Below, in pieces: positions 36,444 to 45,754 of a DNA stretch of 64,000 nt; the first letter of the stretch is position 1, and the number at the start of each line of letters is the position of its first letter. The notes under the pieces were generated by a model. That model made no database searches and had not been told where the DNA came from. It saw nothing but the letters and a program-made list of their open reading frames with translations. Made by a program: the position numbers and the translations under genes. Source of the DNA: Terrimicrobiaceae bacterium (GTDB lineage: Bacteria; Verrucomicrobiota; Verrucomicrobiia; Chthoniobacterales; Terrimicrobiaceae); contig JAGYIV010000010.1 in the NCBI GenBank assembly GCA_018402345.1, forward strand, positions 62,001 through 126,000, read 5' to 3'.

Positions 36444-37004
36444 ATGAGAAAAGCTTTGTGTTTTATTGTTTTTTGCGGAGTTCTGGCGAACGGCACCCCC
36501 GCCCAAGCGTCAAGGAACACGACATTGCGCCTTCCGGAGCCGGGGTTTGCGAGTCAGTCTCCTGAGAAAAAGCAGAAGCCCGGCCTTTTCCCGCTGATTT
36601 TAAAACAAAACAGCTTGTCCGCACCCGGGCTCGAGATCGACGAGCGCATGGGCGACGCCATCCGCATCGCCGAGAACGCAGCCCGCTCCCGCTCGATCAA
36701 GCGGTGCTGGCGCTATGTGAAGCGCGCGCTGCAACTGTCGAATGTCATCGCTTGCTACCCCCGCACCCGCCTCGCCAAGCAGGCGGCGGTGGAACTCCCG
36801 CAGCGATACGGTTTCAAGCAAATTCCCGTTGAGAATCCCTTCGAGGCTCCAGTGGGCGCAGTGTTGGTCTACGGCGGGCGAGGTGCGGGCCATGTCGAAA
36901 TCCGCACCGAGAGTGGATTCGTGAGCGACTTCTCCTCGCCCGATCCCTCACCGCGTCCCCTAATCGGCGTGTTTATCAAGCCCCCGCAAAAGTCCGAACT
37001 TTAA
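36444..37004 (+). CDS. Secreted CHAP/NlpC-like amidase-type protein
   Basis: 186 residues from the ATG at 36444, with signal peptide RKALCFIVFCGVLANGTPAQA. A Cys in IKRCWRYVKRALQLSN (start of a helix, as in papain-like CHAP enzymes) and His in GAGHVEIRTESGFVSDF, preceded by PVGAVLVYGGRG. This is the usual Cys-His arrangement of CHAP and NlpC amidases. Likely acts on peptidoglycan. A preceding region of about 190 bases is AT-richer and without a gene. Same general class as the protein at 23780 but not close in sequence. Confidence 0.7.
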   Translation: MRKALCFIVFCGVLANGTPAQASRNTTLRLPEPGFASQSPEKKQKPGLFPLILKQNSLSAPGLEIDERMGDAIRIAENAARSRSIKRCWRYVKRALQLSNVIACYPRTRLAKQAAVELPQRYGFKQIPVENPFEAPVGAVLVYGGRGAGHVEIRTESGFVSDFSSPDPSPRPLIGVFIKPPQKSEL

Positions 37005-37023
37005 AAAAGGCCGGAGAACGGCG

Positions 37024-37053
37024 TTGACAAATCGCCACAGAAAAGGATGGTAT
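37024..37053 (+). promoter_or_regulatory. Sigma-70-type promoter for tRNA-His
   Basis: A perfect TTGACA at 37024-37029 is followed after 18 bases by TGGTAT at 37048-37053, an acceptable -10 box. Predicted transcription start near 37060 is about 30 bases before the tRNA. It lies just after the stop of the secreted hydrolase gene. Confidence 0.55.
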
Positions 37054-37089
37054 TCCACTCGTGCGCGGTCACTCGGCAGCGCTTCAAAT

Positions 37090-37165
37090 GGTGGTCGTAG
37101 CTCAATGGCAGAGCTCCAGGTTGTGGTCCTGGCTGTTGCGGGTTCGAGTCCCGTCGATCACCCCA
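37090..37165 (+). tRNA. tRNA-His (anticodon GTG)
   Basis: Acceptor stem GTGGTCG (37091-37097) pairs with CGATCAC (37155-37161), with one G-U pair. The D-loop has AGCTCAATGGCAGAGCT, the anticodon arm is CCAGGTTGTGGTCCTGG with GTG, and the T arm is GCGGGTTCGAGTCCCGT. The base before the stem is G (37090) and the discriminator is C (37162), giving the G-1:C73 pair specific to tRNA-His. CCA is encoded at 37163-37165. It lies 7 bases from the convergent DASS transporter stop. Confidence 0.97.
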
Positions 37166-37172
37166 CCCTCAC

Positions 37173-38561
37173 TCAAAAAACCAACACCTTGACCCTGATC
37201 AGCAGCGGCAGAAGGGTGAACACAAGAACCAAGCCCAATGCCCCAACCACCACCGCAGGCACGGCGCCATCCCTCACAGTCAACCCTCCCCTCGCATAGG
37301 CAAGGGCGTTCGGCGGCGTGCTGATCGGCAACGCAAATCCCAGACAGGCGGCCAGTGCGAGGCTGATCGCAGCTTGATCCACGGCGAGATTGCCGGAGAT
37401 CGACGTGGCCGAAACCCCGATCGGCAAAAGCAGGTTCGCCGCAGCAGTATTCGACATGAACGTGCTGAGCGCGGCAGTGAACACGGCGATCAGCACGACC
37501 AATCCCATGCCTCCGAAGGGCAGCCCCCCCAACCAACCCGCGATCACCTTGTCGAGTCCACTCATTTGCATCCCCGCCCCGAGCGAAATCCCGCCGGCAA
37601 TCAAAATCAGCACGTCCCATTCGATCGATTTCAAGTCCTCGGAATCAAGGATACCGGACGTGGTGAACACAATCACCGGCAAGAGTGCAACAACAGAGGC
37701 AGGCAGGCCGGTCATGCGGTCCGATAGCCAGAGCGCCACCGTCAGAAAAAACACGCAGATCACCATCCAACCCTGCCGCGAGGGCCTCGCACCGTCGATC
37801 GAGAGATCAAGCGGCGCGGTGCCGGGCTTGAACCAGCTCACCAAAAACCACCACGCGAACCCGAGCAGCAGGGCGGCCACCGGCAGGGCGAGGAACATCC
37901 ACTCGAGAAAATCCACAGGCGTGCCCGCATGCTCGAGATACCCGATCGCCACAAGGTTCGGCGGACTGCCGATCGGCGTCCCCATGCCGCCGAGATTGGC
38001 GGCGAAGGCCACCCCGAGGAGCAGGGCTTTGCGGAGCGGGCTGGCATAATCGAGCGTGATCAGCAACGGCCCGAGCACAGCAAGCATCATGGCGGCGGTC
38101 GCCGTGTTGCTCATCCACATCGAAAAGACCGCCGTCACGAGCATAACCCCGAAGAGCACCGTTCGGGGCTTCTTTCCAAAGGGACGGAGAAAGACCACCG
38201 AGAGTGTGCGGTCGACGCGGGTTTTCTCGGCGGCCTTGGCCAGCAGGAATCCCCCGAAAAACAAAAACAACACGGGATCGGCGGCAGCGGCGGTGATCGC
38301 CACGTAATTCGGAGCCTTTCCGGACTCGAACCCAAGGAAGGACCATCCTCCGGGATTCGCCAACAACAACACCTGCAGGCCGAACACAAGGATCGCCGTG
38401 GCGAACAGCGGAATCGCCTCGGTGCACCACAGAATCGCCGCGAGCACAAAGATGCCGCCCATCGCGGCGACTTCCCGGGGACACCCTCCGGCATCCGCCA
38501 AACTCCACGACGCAGCAAGCGCGGCGAGAACGGCGAGGAGGAAGTGGATGGATTGCTTCAT
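37173..38561 (-). CDS. DASS/SLC13-family sodium:dicarboxylate (or sulfate) symporter
   Basis: 462 residues with about 11-12 membrane helices. Family signatures: LFLFFGGFLLAKAAEKTRVD, the SNT motif in WMSNTATAAMMLAVLGPL and the second in FMSNTAAANLLLPIG, plus GMGTPIGSPPNLVAIGYL. The two SNT motifs line the substrate and Na+ site. Members move C4-dicarboxylates, citrate or sulfate. Its ATG overlaps the stop of the 1146-residue gene upstream (four bases). If that gene is PPi-PEPCK, oxaloacetate-related dicarboxylate transport is a sensible partner. Confidence 0.9.
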   Translation of the reverse strand: MKQSIHFLLAVLAALAASWSLADAGGCPREVAAMGGIFVLAAILWCTEAIPLFATAILVFGLQVLLLANPGGWSFLGFESGKAPNYVAITAAAADPVLFLFFGGFLLAKAAEKTRVDRTLSVVFLRPFGKKPRTVLFGVMLVTAVFSMWMSNTATAAMMLAVLGPLLITLDYASPLRKALLLGVAFAANLGGMGTPIGSPPNLVAIGYLEHAGTPVDFLEWMFLALPVAALLLGFAWWFLVSWFKPGTAPLDLSIDGARPSRQGWMVICVFFLTVALWLSDRMTGLPASVVALLPVIVFTTSGILDSEDLKSIEWDVLILIAGGISLGAGMQMSGLDKVIAGWLGGLPFGGMGLVVLIAVFTAALSTFMSNTAAANLLLPIGVSATSISGNLAVDQAAISLALAACLGFALPISTPPNALAYARGGLTVRDGAVPAVVVGALGLVLVFTLLPLLIRVKVLVF

Positions 38562-41500
38562 GCAGAAATCGGCTGTCGGCCGATTGTTCCACTCAGCGAG
38601 CGGGCATAGTCCGGTTGCTCGATGCGCTGAAGCTCGGCGGTTGCCGCATCAAACCGCGCGGGAATCCCGAGTTCCGCGGCGAGCGACTCGTTGCGGGGAC
38701 GGTGCAGAAAAGTTCCCAGCGTTTTCACATGCCGTAGCCAGAGGACACGGTCAGCCGCGGCCATGGACTCGAGCCGCTGACGATACCAGTCGCTTGCAAG
38801 CACGCTCTCACGGGTGAAGAGGGCGCGCACAGAGGGATCGGAGAGCGTCCTCCCTCCCCAGTGCCCATCGCGCATGATATGGAGGAGCGCTTGGATCGGA
38901 GGACACGCCATGTCGACCCCACCATCCCGGAAATACGACTCGGCGACGGATTTTTGTGTGGTGGCAATATTGTCCATGCCGTCAGCGAAGGACTCCATGC
39001 ACTGCAATTCGGGACGCAACATTTCCAAAGTGAAGACGCGGTGGGGGTAATTGAAGACACGGCCGAAAAACATGCGGACGAACACCTCGTTGATCCGCCA
39101 CCCCAGCCGGCTTGATGCCAGCATCCGCCCGCCATGCTCGAGATCAGGAACGCGCTCGAGGCATCCATTGGCGATCAGGAATTCCGGCGTGCGCTCTTCG
39201 GGCGTCATCCGGGACCACACCTCGGGCACTAGGAGGCTGATGTCATGATCCACCCTCGCCTGCGGACCGACATGGCCCGCAGCGGTGATGTAAACCCCCT
39301 GTCCAGTGAGCACGTAGCCGACAAGCGCGGCATTCAGATCGTAGACGGGAGGGAGGGCATTAAACGGGCCTTTCGTGAGCGCCCCCTCGCTCCCCGCACC
39401 AGTGGTCGACGGGGACTTCCCGGTCAGCGAGCAGATGTATTCCATGAACAACTCGGGAAGCTCGAGATGGTGGATCGGATTGAACACCGCGAGCGAGCGG
39501 ACGCCCTTCTCCGCCGGGTTGTTCCGCCGCCCGGGAAGAATCGCGGTGACCGGCGTGTGGAGGGGCTTGTCCGTGGGAATACGCAACAGCAGGCGCCTCG
39601 TCGTTTCCGCAAGATACGCGTCACGGGGGTGGACCAAATCCTGGCGCGTCTGGAGATAGCGGGGGTTTTTCGAAGGCTTGCCATCGACGATCCTCGGAGA
39701 CGCGTTGCAGACGAAAAACGCCGGGCCGGAATCCACATCGAGCGCGGCGCGGATCGTCCGCTGCATCGGTTCGGTGAATTTCGAGAAACGCACGGCATCC
39801 TCCGCAAGATCGAGCAGGTCGCGGCGGACCAGCGGTTGGTAGTTGGAAAAAAAGTTCCCGGGCCTCGAGAAATCCAGCTCCGTCTGCTTGTCGTAGCCGG
39901 GATTAATGGCATCGTCGGGCCTCTGGAACAGGCGGTATTCGCAGTTTTGCGCGAACTTTAGGGAAAACTCCCCGCCCGGCGGGTGGTCGATCTTATCTGG
40001 CGGCACAATCACCGAGGCGGTGATGTCGTCCTCCATCTGAAGCTTCACCGCGGGATGGAAATCCTGCCTCAGGCTGAAGACGCGCCATGATCCATCGGTC
40101 TCGTAACCCACGCGGAGGAAGTTCGCGGAGACATGCCTGTCGTGGAATTTGAGTTCATGACCCGCGAACCCGTTGACGATATCGACGCCGAATCCCGCCC
40201 GCCAATCGGGCCCGCTCGAGGGGTCGTAAAAGCGCTTCACCACGAAGACGAGTTCCTTCACATGCTGCGGAATCGAGGCGAGCCACTCGTTGTAGGTGTC
40301 CGAGTAGTCCACGGGCGACGGCGTGAGCAGCTTGATCACCGAACCGAGCGAGCGGTTGGCATCAAGAACCGCCCGGCGGTCACTGGCGTGCTTGGCGGCA
40401 TCGCGGAACCTGTCGGAGTAGTCCTTTTCAATCAGCTCCCCCACCCGCTCGAAGTCCTTCTGGAAATCGGCAACAAAAACAGGCCCCCGGATGATCGCGT
40501 CCGAGATCGATTTTGAGATCTCGGATTTTCCACCGCCGGAGACCGTGCACGGCTTGTGGCAGAACGTCGCATCCGCACGCGTGCCAACCAATTTCCACTG
40601 CCCCCCGCCACCGGAGCGCTCCAGCGTGATGCGATACCCCGACGGGCGCACATAGACATGCCCGGGAAGCAATTTGATCGAAACCGGCGATCCGTCCGGC
40701 GCCTTCCAAGACAACGTGAGACGCGGCAGGTTAGCCACGACATTCTCCGGCACATAGGTGATCCCGGGAAAGTTCCTGTCGACGGCGTATCCGCCCGATT
40801 GCGGTTCCATGATGTCGGGGAAAAGGCACAGCGCCTCCTGCATCGAGTGGCCGCGGCTTTTGACATGGGTCTCGCAATTGAATTCCTCGCCAAGGTCGTA
40901 ACTCGGAAACACCAGTGCCCCGCCGGCATGCTCCTCTTCCGCCAGTCCGAGCAAGTTCGCCGCGAAGCCGATCTGGGTCTTTACCTCCTTTTTGCAATAC
41001 CCGAAATAGTTGTCCGCGATAAGCGTGACGATCACTCCCGAGGCGCTTCTCGCGGTGAGCTTGAACGCCGACCCGTCGTTGTAGGCCTCCCCCTCCTCCC
41101 GCCAACACATGCCGTCGCGGCGCTGTCGCTCGGTGGCATGATCCCAGTGCGGCAGGCCCACCGAGGCCTTGGTTACGGACGTCAGGTGCGGCGCGAGGAT
41201 CACGCATCCCGTGTGGCCGCTCCAATGTTCGGGATCGAGCCCCGCGTCGTTCTGCGGCAAATATGGATCGCCGGCGTTTCCAAAAATACTCTCAACGAAG
41301 TCCAGATTACTCACCAAATTCCCCGGCGCAAAAAATCGGATCTCCATGCGCTTCCCGCTGGTGAATCCCTCCACCGCCGGACAGACCAGCGGACGCAGGA
41401 GCAGCGAAACAAAACACTCTGCCTCGCTCTCTTGGCCGGAGGTGAAGGGTAACCGCATGAGTTCCCCTGGCGGCTTGAACGCCTCCTCAAGCATGCGACT

Positions 41501-41998
41501 GAATGTCGCCAACGGCACCGATTTCTTGTCATCTGGAATCGGTAATCCGCCCTCCGCGACATGGAACACCCCCTGCGTCGTGCGGCGGTCCTTCGCGGGA
41601 TTATGCAACACCCCTTGGGCGACACGGTAACTGCGGATGATTCCCGACACGAATTCATCGGACGCGCTTGGAAGCGACAACGCCCGCGCCAAGCCGTGAC
41701 GATCGAGCACAAAGGTCTGCGAGGGCAGGCGCGGGATGTTTCCCGTCGCGTAAAGGAACTCCTCGAGAAACCGCTGGATGCGCCAATCCGCCGGACACTG
41801 ATAATCGCTCAGCAACCGCGATGTCTCTCGGCTGTGCGCCAGCATCGACTCGGCAAGACCAGCGAAGCCATTGTCCTCGGCCAATGCCGCCGTGGGACAT
41901 CCGATCGCCGCCAACTTCAGGTTTAAATACGTCTGGAGCTTCGCTCCCGTGAGTTCCCCCTCGGGGGACAGTCCAATGCTCGATGCTATTTTGTCCAT
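38558..41998 (-). CDS. 1146-residue conserved protein, probable PPi-type phosphoenolpyruvate carboxykinase
   Basis: A single intact 1146-residue cytosolic frame with no signal peptide or membrane helix. Length and conserved-looking blocks, SGHTGCVILAPHLTSVTKAS (~260-279), DNYFGYCKKEVKTQIGFAAN (~329-348) and EEEHAGGALVFPSYDLGEEF (~354-373), match my recollection of the pyrophosphate-dependent PEPCK described from Entamoeba and Propionibacterium. That enzyme is unrelated in length to ATP/GTP-PEPCK and is reported in Verrucomicrobia. It converts oxaloacetate and PPi to PEP, CO2 and phosphate, or the reverse. The overlap with a DASS transporter supports C4 metabolism. I am moderately sure of the family, not of activity. 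Confidence 0.6.
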   Translation of the reverse strand: MDKIASSIGLSPEGELTGAKLQTYLNLKLAAIGCPTAALAEDNGFAGLAESMLAHSRETSRLLSDYQCPADWRIQRFLEEFLYATGNIPRLPSQTFVLDRHGLARALSLPSASDEFVSGIIRSYRVAQGVLHNPAKDRRTTQGVFHVAEGGLPIPDDKKSVPLATFSRMLEEAFKPPGELMRLPFTSGQESEAECFVSLLLRPLVCPAVEGFTSGKRMEIRFFAPGNLVSNLDFVESIFGNAGDPYLPQNDAGLDPEHWSGHTGCVILAPHLTSVTKASVGLPHWDHATERQRRDGMCWREEGEAYNDGSAFKLTARSASGVIVTLIADNYFGYCKKEVKTQIGFAANLLGLAEEEHAGGALVFPSYDLGEEFNCETHVKSRGHSMQEALCLFPDIMEPQSGGYAVDRNFPGITYVPENVVANLPRLTLSWKAPDGSPVSIKLLPGHVYVRPSGYRITLERSGGGGQWKLVGTRADATFCHKPCTVSGGGKSEISKSISDAIIRGPVFVADFQKDFERVGELIEKDYSDRFRDAAKHASDRRAVLDANRSLGSVIKLLTPSPVDYSDTYNEWLASIPQHVKELVFVVKRFYDPSSGPDWRAGFGVDIVNGFAGHELKFHDRHVSANFLRVGYETDGSWRVFSLRQDFHPAVKLQMEDDITASVIVPPDKIDHPPGGEFSLKFAQNCEYRLFQRPDDAINPGYDKQTELDFSRPGNFFSNYQPLVRRDLLDLAEDAVRFSKFTEPMQRTIRAALDVDSGPAFFVCNASPRIVDGKPSKNPRYLQTRQDLVHPRDAYLAETTRRLLLRIPTDKPLHTPVTAILPGRRNNPAEKGVRSLAVFNPIHHLELPELFMEYICSLTGKSPSTTGAGSEGALTKGPFNALPPVYDLNAALVGYVLTGQGVYITAAGHVGPQARVDHDISLLVPEVWSRMTPEERTPEFLIANGCLERVPDLEHGGRMLASSRLGWRINEVFVRMFFGRVFNYPHRVFTLEMLRPELQCMESFADGMDNIATTQKSVAESYFRDGGVDMACPPIQALLHIMRDGHWGGRTLSDPSVRALFTRESVLASDWYRQRLESMAAADRVLWLRHVKTLGTFLHRPRNESLAAELGIPARFDAATAELQRIEQPDYARSLSGTIGRQPISA

Positions 41999-42162
41999 GA
42001 TGATCTGCCGTTGAAAAATCCCGACCTGTCAACCCTTGGGGAATGACCTTCACTGGTCAAGTGCCGGATGCCGACGATGCGCCCCCTGGCGAAAAGCCTT
42101 AACATCTACTCCGTGTTTGCCCGCAGCCACGTCCTCGTGCAGGGTTTGCCTCCGTTCATTCC

Positions 42163-42741
42163 ATGAGCCTACTCCGCATTCCACGCCTCTCGCTCGCTGC
42201 CGCCGCGCTCCTCGCCGCCGGCTGCGCCTCGGACACCCGCCACCAATTGATCGTCAGCGCGGCAGACCAGCGCATGGTCCTGCTCCGCGACAACAAGCCG
42301 GTGAAAACCTACCCCGTCTCGACCTCCAAATTCGGCCTCGGCGACACCCCCGGATCCTACGGCACCCCGCTTGGGAAAATGCGCATCAAGGAAAAGATTG
42401 GCCACAATATGCCCCACGGCGCCGTGTTCAAAAGCCGGATTCCCACCGGCGAAGTCCTTCCTGTCGACGCCCCCGGCCGCGATCCCATTGTCACGCGTAT
42501 CCTCTGGCTCGAGGGCCTCGAACCCCGCAACCGCAACGCCTCCGACCGCTATATCTACATCCACGGCACCCCGGAGGAGCGAAATATCGGCCTCCCCGTC
42601 AGCTACGGCTGCATCCGCATGCGCTCGAGGGATGTCATCGAACTCTTCGACACCGTCGGAAAAAACGCACTCGTCTTCGTATCTCCAAACCCACTCCCCC
42701 AACACCTCGCCATGGGTGACACCCCGGCACTGCAGCGCTGA
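42163..42741 (+). CDS. L,D-transpeptidase (YkuD) lipoprotein
   Basis: 192 residues. Lipobox signal: SLAAAALLAAGCAS with Cys21 as likely lipidated residue. YkuD domain with IYIHGTPEERN and catalytic SYGCIRMRSRDV (His and Cys). These enzymes make 3-3 peptidoglycan crosslinks or attach lipoproteins. It lies 160 bases after the divergent 1146-residue gene and is followed by the A/T-rich repeat discussed at 42742. Confidence 0.93.
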   Translation: MSLLRIPRLSLAAAALLAAGCASDTRHQLIVSAADQRMVLLRDNKPVKTYPVSTSKFGLGDTPGSYGTPLGKMRIKEKIGHNMPHGAVFKSRIPTGEVLPVDAPGRDPIVTRILWLEGLEPRNRNASDRYIYIHGTPEERNIGLPVSYGCIRMRSRDVIELFDTVGKNALVFVSPNPLPQHLAMGDTPALQR

Positions 42742-42805
42742 GAGGAGTTTTAAGTTTGTAAGTTTCAAGGGCCGATCATGGAGTGTGGCAGGTCGATCTT
42801 TCTCC
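42742..42805 (+). repeat. Intergenic repeat, copy A, directly after a stop codon
   Basis: Begins immediately after the L,D-transpeptidase stop: GAGGAGTTTTAAGTTTGTAA, then a segment containing GGGCCGATCATGGAGTG and GGCAGGTCGA. It shares an ordered series of blocks with 45534-45590, and its TTTTAAG-type start with 48785-48837. The remainder of the gap to 42988 has no gene. Confidence 0.6.
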
Positions 42806-42988
42806 CTCGGCAAGGTGCGATTTTTCAGTTTTCAGGGAGTCGAGCCCCCGCCACCAGCAACCAACATCCAAAGAACATTCCCTCCTGTTTAAAATACCAT
42901 CCCTCTCGCACATCACATTTCCCATTTCGAATACTTCCAAAAAATGATTTATTCCAAACATCGAGTCGTGCCACGATCCAATCCCTAA

Positions 42989-43657
42989 TTGTCCTTGAAA
43001 CTCCAACCCGGCAGCAAACTGCTCTTCATCGGCGACTCCATCACCAGCGGAGCACGCAATTTCAACCTCCCCGGCGAAGGCCGCACCGACGATGCCTACG
43101 GCTCCGGCTATGTCCTGCTCGTGAAGTCGCTCCTCGAGGTCACTCACCCCGCACTGCGGTTTCGAGTGGTGAACAAGGGCATCGGAGGCCACACCGTGCG
43201 CGACCTCGCCGCGCGCTGGCAGACCGATGTCCTCGATCTCCAGCCCGAGTGGGTTTCCGTGATGATCGGGATCAACGATGTCTGGCGGCAGTTCGATTCG
43301 CCACTGCAAACCGAATCGCATGTCGGACTCGAGGAATACACAACCACCCTGCGCGCGCTGCTGGCGACTGTTCGTCCGTCCCTCAAGGGACTTGTTGTCT
43401 GCTCACCCTACGTGATCGACGCAAATCCCACAGACCCCATGCGCGCCGCCATGGACCGCTACGGCGCGGCCTCCCGCGCGATCGCTGAGGAACTCGACGC
43501 GCTCTTCGTCGACACACAGAAACCCTTCGACACCTACCTGCGACACCACCACCCCAACCAGCTCTGCTGGGACCGAATCCACCCCTCCGCCACCGGCCAC
43601 ATGCTCATCGCCAAGGCGTGGCTCGACGCCGTGGGCTTCGAATGGACAGCCACTTGA
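42989..43657 (+). CDS. SGNH/GDSL-family hydrolase
   Basis: 222 residues starting at TTG 42989 (MSLKLQPGSKLLFIGDS). SGNH blocks: GDSIT (Ser), GYVLLVKSLL, NKGIGGHTVRDLAARW (Gly), GINDVW (Asn) and CWDRIHPSATGHMLIA (Asp-His). No signal peptide. Such cytosolic SGNH enzymes are often deacetylases or esterases of acetylated sugars. It is the first of three closely spaced sugar-related genes (SGNH, ThuA-like, Gfo/Idh), gap of 26 bases to the next. Confidence 0.9.
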   Translation: MSLKLQPGSKLLFIGDSITSGARNFNLPGEGRTDDAYGSGYVLLVKSLLEVTHPALRFRVVNKGIGGHTVRDLAARWQTDVLDLQPEWVSVMIGINDVWRQFDSPLQTESHVGLEEYTTTLRALLATVRPSLKGLVVCSPYVIDANPTDPMRAAMDRYGAASRAIAEELDALFVDTQKPFDTYLRHHHPNQLCWDRIHPSATGHMLIAKAWLDAVGFEWTAT

Positions 43658-43683
43658 ATTTCCAATTTACCCAATATTAACCC

Positions 43684-44455
43684 ATGACCGAAAAAACCCG
43701 TATCCTCGTGTGGGGTGAATACCGCCACGAAAAGAAGAACCCAAAAGTCGCCGCGATCTATCCCGACGGCATGCACGAAGCCATCGCCGCCCCGCTGCGG
43801 CGCGACCCGCTTCTCGAGGTCTCCACCGCCTGGCTCGACCAGCCCAGCCACGGCCTCTCCAAGGAAATCCTCGACGCCACCGATGTGCTCGTGTGGTGGG
43901 GCCACATTGCTGCACAGCGAGGTATCCGACGAGATCGTTCACGAGGCCAAGCGCCGCGTGCTTGAGGGCATGGGCCTCATCGTCCTCCACTCCGGCCACT
44001 ACTCGAAACTCTTCAAGGCCCTCATGGGCACAACCTGCTCGCTGAATTGGCGCGAGTCGACGGACAAGGAGCGCGTATGGACCGTGGCTCCGGGGCATCC
44101 TGTCGCAGCCGGTCTGCCTCCCCACTTCGAGATTCCCATGGAGGAGATGTATGGAGAGCCCTTCGGCATTCCCGAGCCCGAAGAACTGGTCTTCATCTCG
44201 TGGTTCACCGGCGGCGAAGTCTTCCGCAGCGGTGCCGCGTGGAAACGCGGGAACGGCCGCGTGTTCTACTTCCGCCCGGGCCACGAGACCTACCCAACCT
44301 ACCACCAGCCAGAGGTCCAGCGCGTCATTTCAAACGCCGTCCACTGGGCACGCCCCACCGTGCGCATCCCCGATACCTGCCCGAACATGCCGCCGCTCGA
44401 ACCACTCCCCCCCGATCCCGAGGCCGCCGAACGCCCAACCATCGGCCACCGTTGA
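43684..44455 (+). pseudogene. ThuA-like (trehalose utilisation) protein, single frameshift
   Basis: Starts [20 protein letters not shown] and breaks after VWWGHIA at about 43912. The next frame continues [20 protein letters not shown] through [20 protein letters not shown] and ends at 44455. Removing one G near 43912 gives the family pattern WWGHIAHSEV and a full-length ~256-residue class-I-glutamine-amidotransferase-like protein. ThuA proteins take part in disaccharide oxidation or isomerisation with Gfo/Idh partners such as the next gene. Because the rest is perfectly conserved, an assembly error is a real possibility. Confidence 0.87.
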
Positions 44456-44462
44456 TCCTTTC

Positions 44463-45533
44463 ATGAAAAAATCACCACCCAAAAAAATCCGCATCGGCAT
44501 CGTCGGCACGGGAGGCATGGCCAACGCCCACGCCTTGGAATTCAACAAAATCCCCGGCGTCTCCATCGCCGCCGTATGTGATATCGACCCAGCCCGCGCG
44601 CAGGAATTCTCCGCGAAGCACACGAAAGGCCGCGCCACCGCCTTCTCTGACCACCGCGACATGATCGCCCGCGGTGACATCGATGCGATTTCCAATGTCA
44701 CCCCCGACGCACTCCACGCCCCAATCTCGCTCGACGCGATCTCCGCCGGGCTGCCGGTCTTCTGCGAGAAACCCCTCGCCACCTGCCACGCCGACGCCGT
44801 CAAGATGGTCAAGGCTGCGCACAAGGCCGGCGTCGTCAACATGGTCAACTTCAGCTACCGCAACTGCCCCGCCATCCAACTCGCCCGCGACCTAGCCGCC
44901 TCCGGGCGCCTTGGCGACATCGTCCACATCGAGGCCTCCTACCTGCAAAGCTGGCTCGTCTCGAAACACTGGGGCGATTGGCGCACCTCGCCGGGTTGGC
45001 TGTGGCGTCTCTCAACCAAGCACGGCAGCAAGGGCGTGCTCGGTGACGTCGGCGTCCATATCCTCGACTTCGCCTCCATGCCGGTCGGCCCTATCCGCGC
45101 GGTGAACGCCAAGCTCAAAGCCTTCCAGAACCTCAAAGGCCGCCGCCAAGGCAACTACACGCTCGATGCCAACGACTCGGCCGTCCTGCAAGTCGAGTTC
45201 GCAAACGGTGCGCTGGGAGCCATCCACACCACTCGCTGGGCCACCGGCAAGGTCAACTCCCTCGCCCTCGCTATCCACGGCACCAAAGGCGCTGTCCGTA
45301 TCGACCTCGACAAATCCGCGGACACCCTTGAGGCCTGCCTCGGCGGCGACATCGAACTCAGCAACTGGAAACCCCTCAAAGCCAAACCCACCCGCTGCAC
45401 CTACCGCCGCTTCATCGACGCCATCCGCACAGGCACCCCCGGCGAACCCGACTTCGCCCGCGGTGCCGAAATCCAAAAAGCCCTCGACGCCTGCTTCACC
45501 TCGAACGCGAAGGGCGCCTGGGTGCGGGTTTGA
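44463..45533 (+). CDS. Gfo/Idh/MocA-family oxidoreductase
   Basis: 356 residues from ATG 44463. Rossmann loop IGIVGTGGMANAHALEF, catalytic CEKPLATCHADAVKM (EKP motif), then a C-terminal alpha/beta domain with YLQSWLVSKHWGDWRT and GVLGDVGVHILDFASM. The DVGVHILD is the family's C-terminal catalytic region with His. NAD(P)-dependent oxidation or reduction of sugars or inositols. Follows ThuA by 7 bases; ThuA-Gfo/Idh pairs are typical of disaccharide catabolism. Confidence 0.93.
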   Translation: MKKSPPKKIRIGIVGTGGMANAHALEFNKIPGVSIAAVCDIDPARAQEFSAKHTKGRATAFSDHRDMIARGDIDAISNVTPDALHAPISLDAISAGLPVFCEKPLATCHADAVKMVKAAHKAGVVNMVNFSYRNCPAIQLARDLAASGRLGDIVHIEASYLQSWLVSKHWGDWRTSPGWLWRLSTKHGSKGVLGDVGVHILDFASMPVGPIRAVNAKLKAFQNLKGRRQGNYTLDANDSAVLQVEFANGALGAIHTTRWATGKVNSLALAIHGTKGAVRIDLDKSADTLEACLGGDIELSNWKPLKAKPTRCTYRRFIDAIRTGTPGEPDFARGAEIQKALDACFTSNAKGAWVRV

Positions 45534-45590
45534 GCAACAAGGAGTTTGTAAGGTTTAAAAGCCGATTCCAGTGCTTGGCACGTCGACTTG
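45534..45590 (+). repeat. Intergenic repeat, copy B, directly after a stop codon
   Basis: Starts right after the Gfo/Idh stop: AAGGAGTTTGTAAGG, TTTAAAAGCCGATTCCAG, then GGCACGTCGACTT. Aligns with copy A at 42742 over about 50 bases with small gaps. The rest of the gap to 45754 is without a gene. Confidence 0.6.
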
Positions 45591-45615
45591 CGTCGCACGT
45601 GATTCGCATCAACGT

Positions 45616-45653
45616 GAGCCTCCCTGTCATGCGCGCCAACAAAACGGAGGCTC
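45616..45653. terminator. Inverted repeat between convergent genes
   Basis: GAGCCTCC (45616-45623) pairs perfectly with GGAGGCTC (45646-45653) across a 22-base loop. It lies between the convergent Gfo/Idh and cysN genes. There is no U-tract on either strand, so it is only a candidate bidirectional terminator. Confidence 0.35.
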
Positions 45654-45754
45654 GGGAATTTCACGGTAAATTTCGGCATTTCAGCCAAACACGAATTCCC
45701 GCCCGCCATGTTAGGCGAGCCTCTCGCATCCAGAGGACTGGAAGAGGATCAGGA

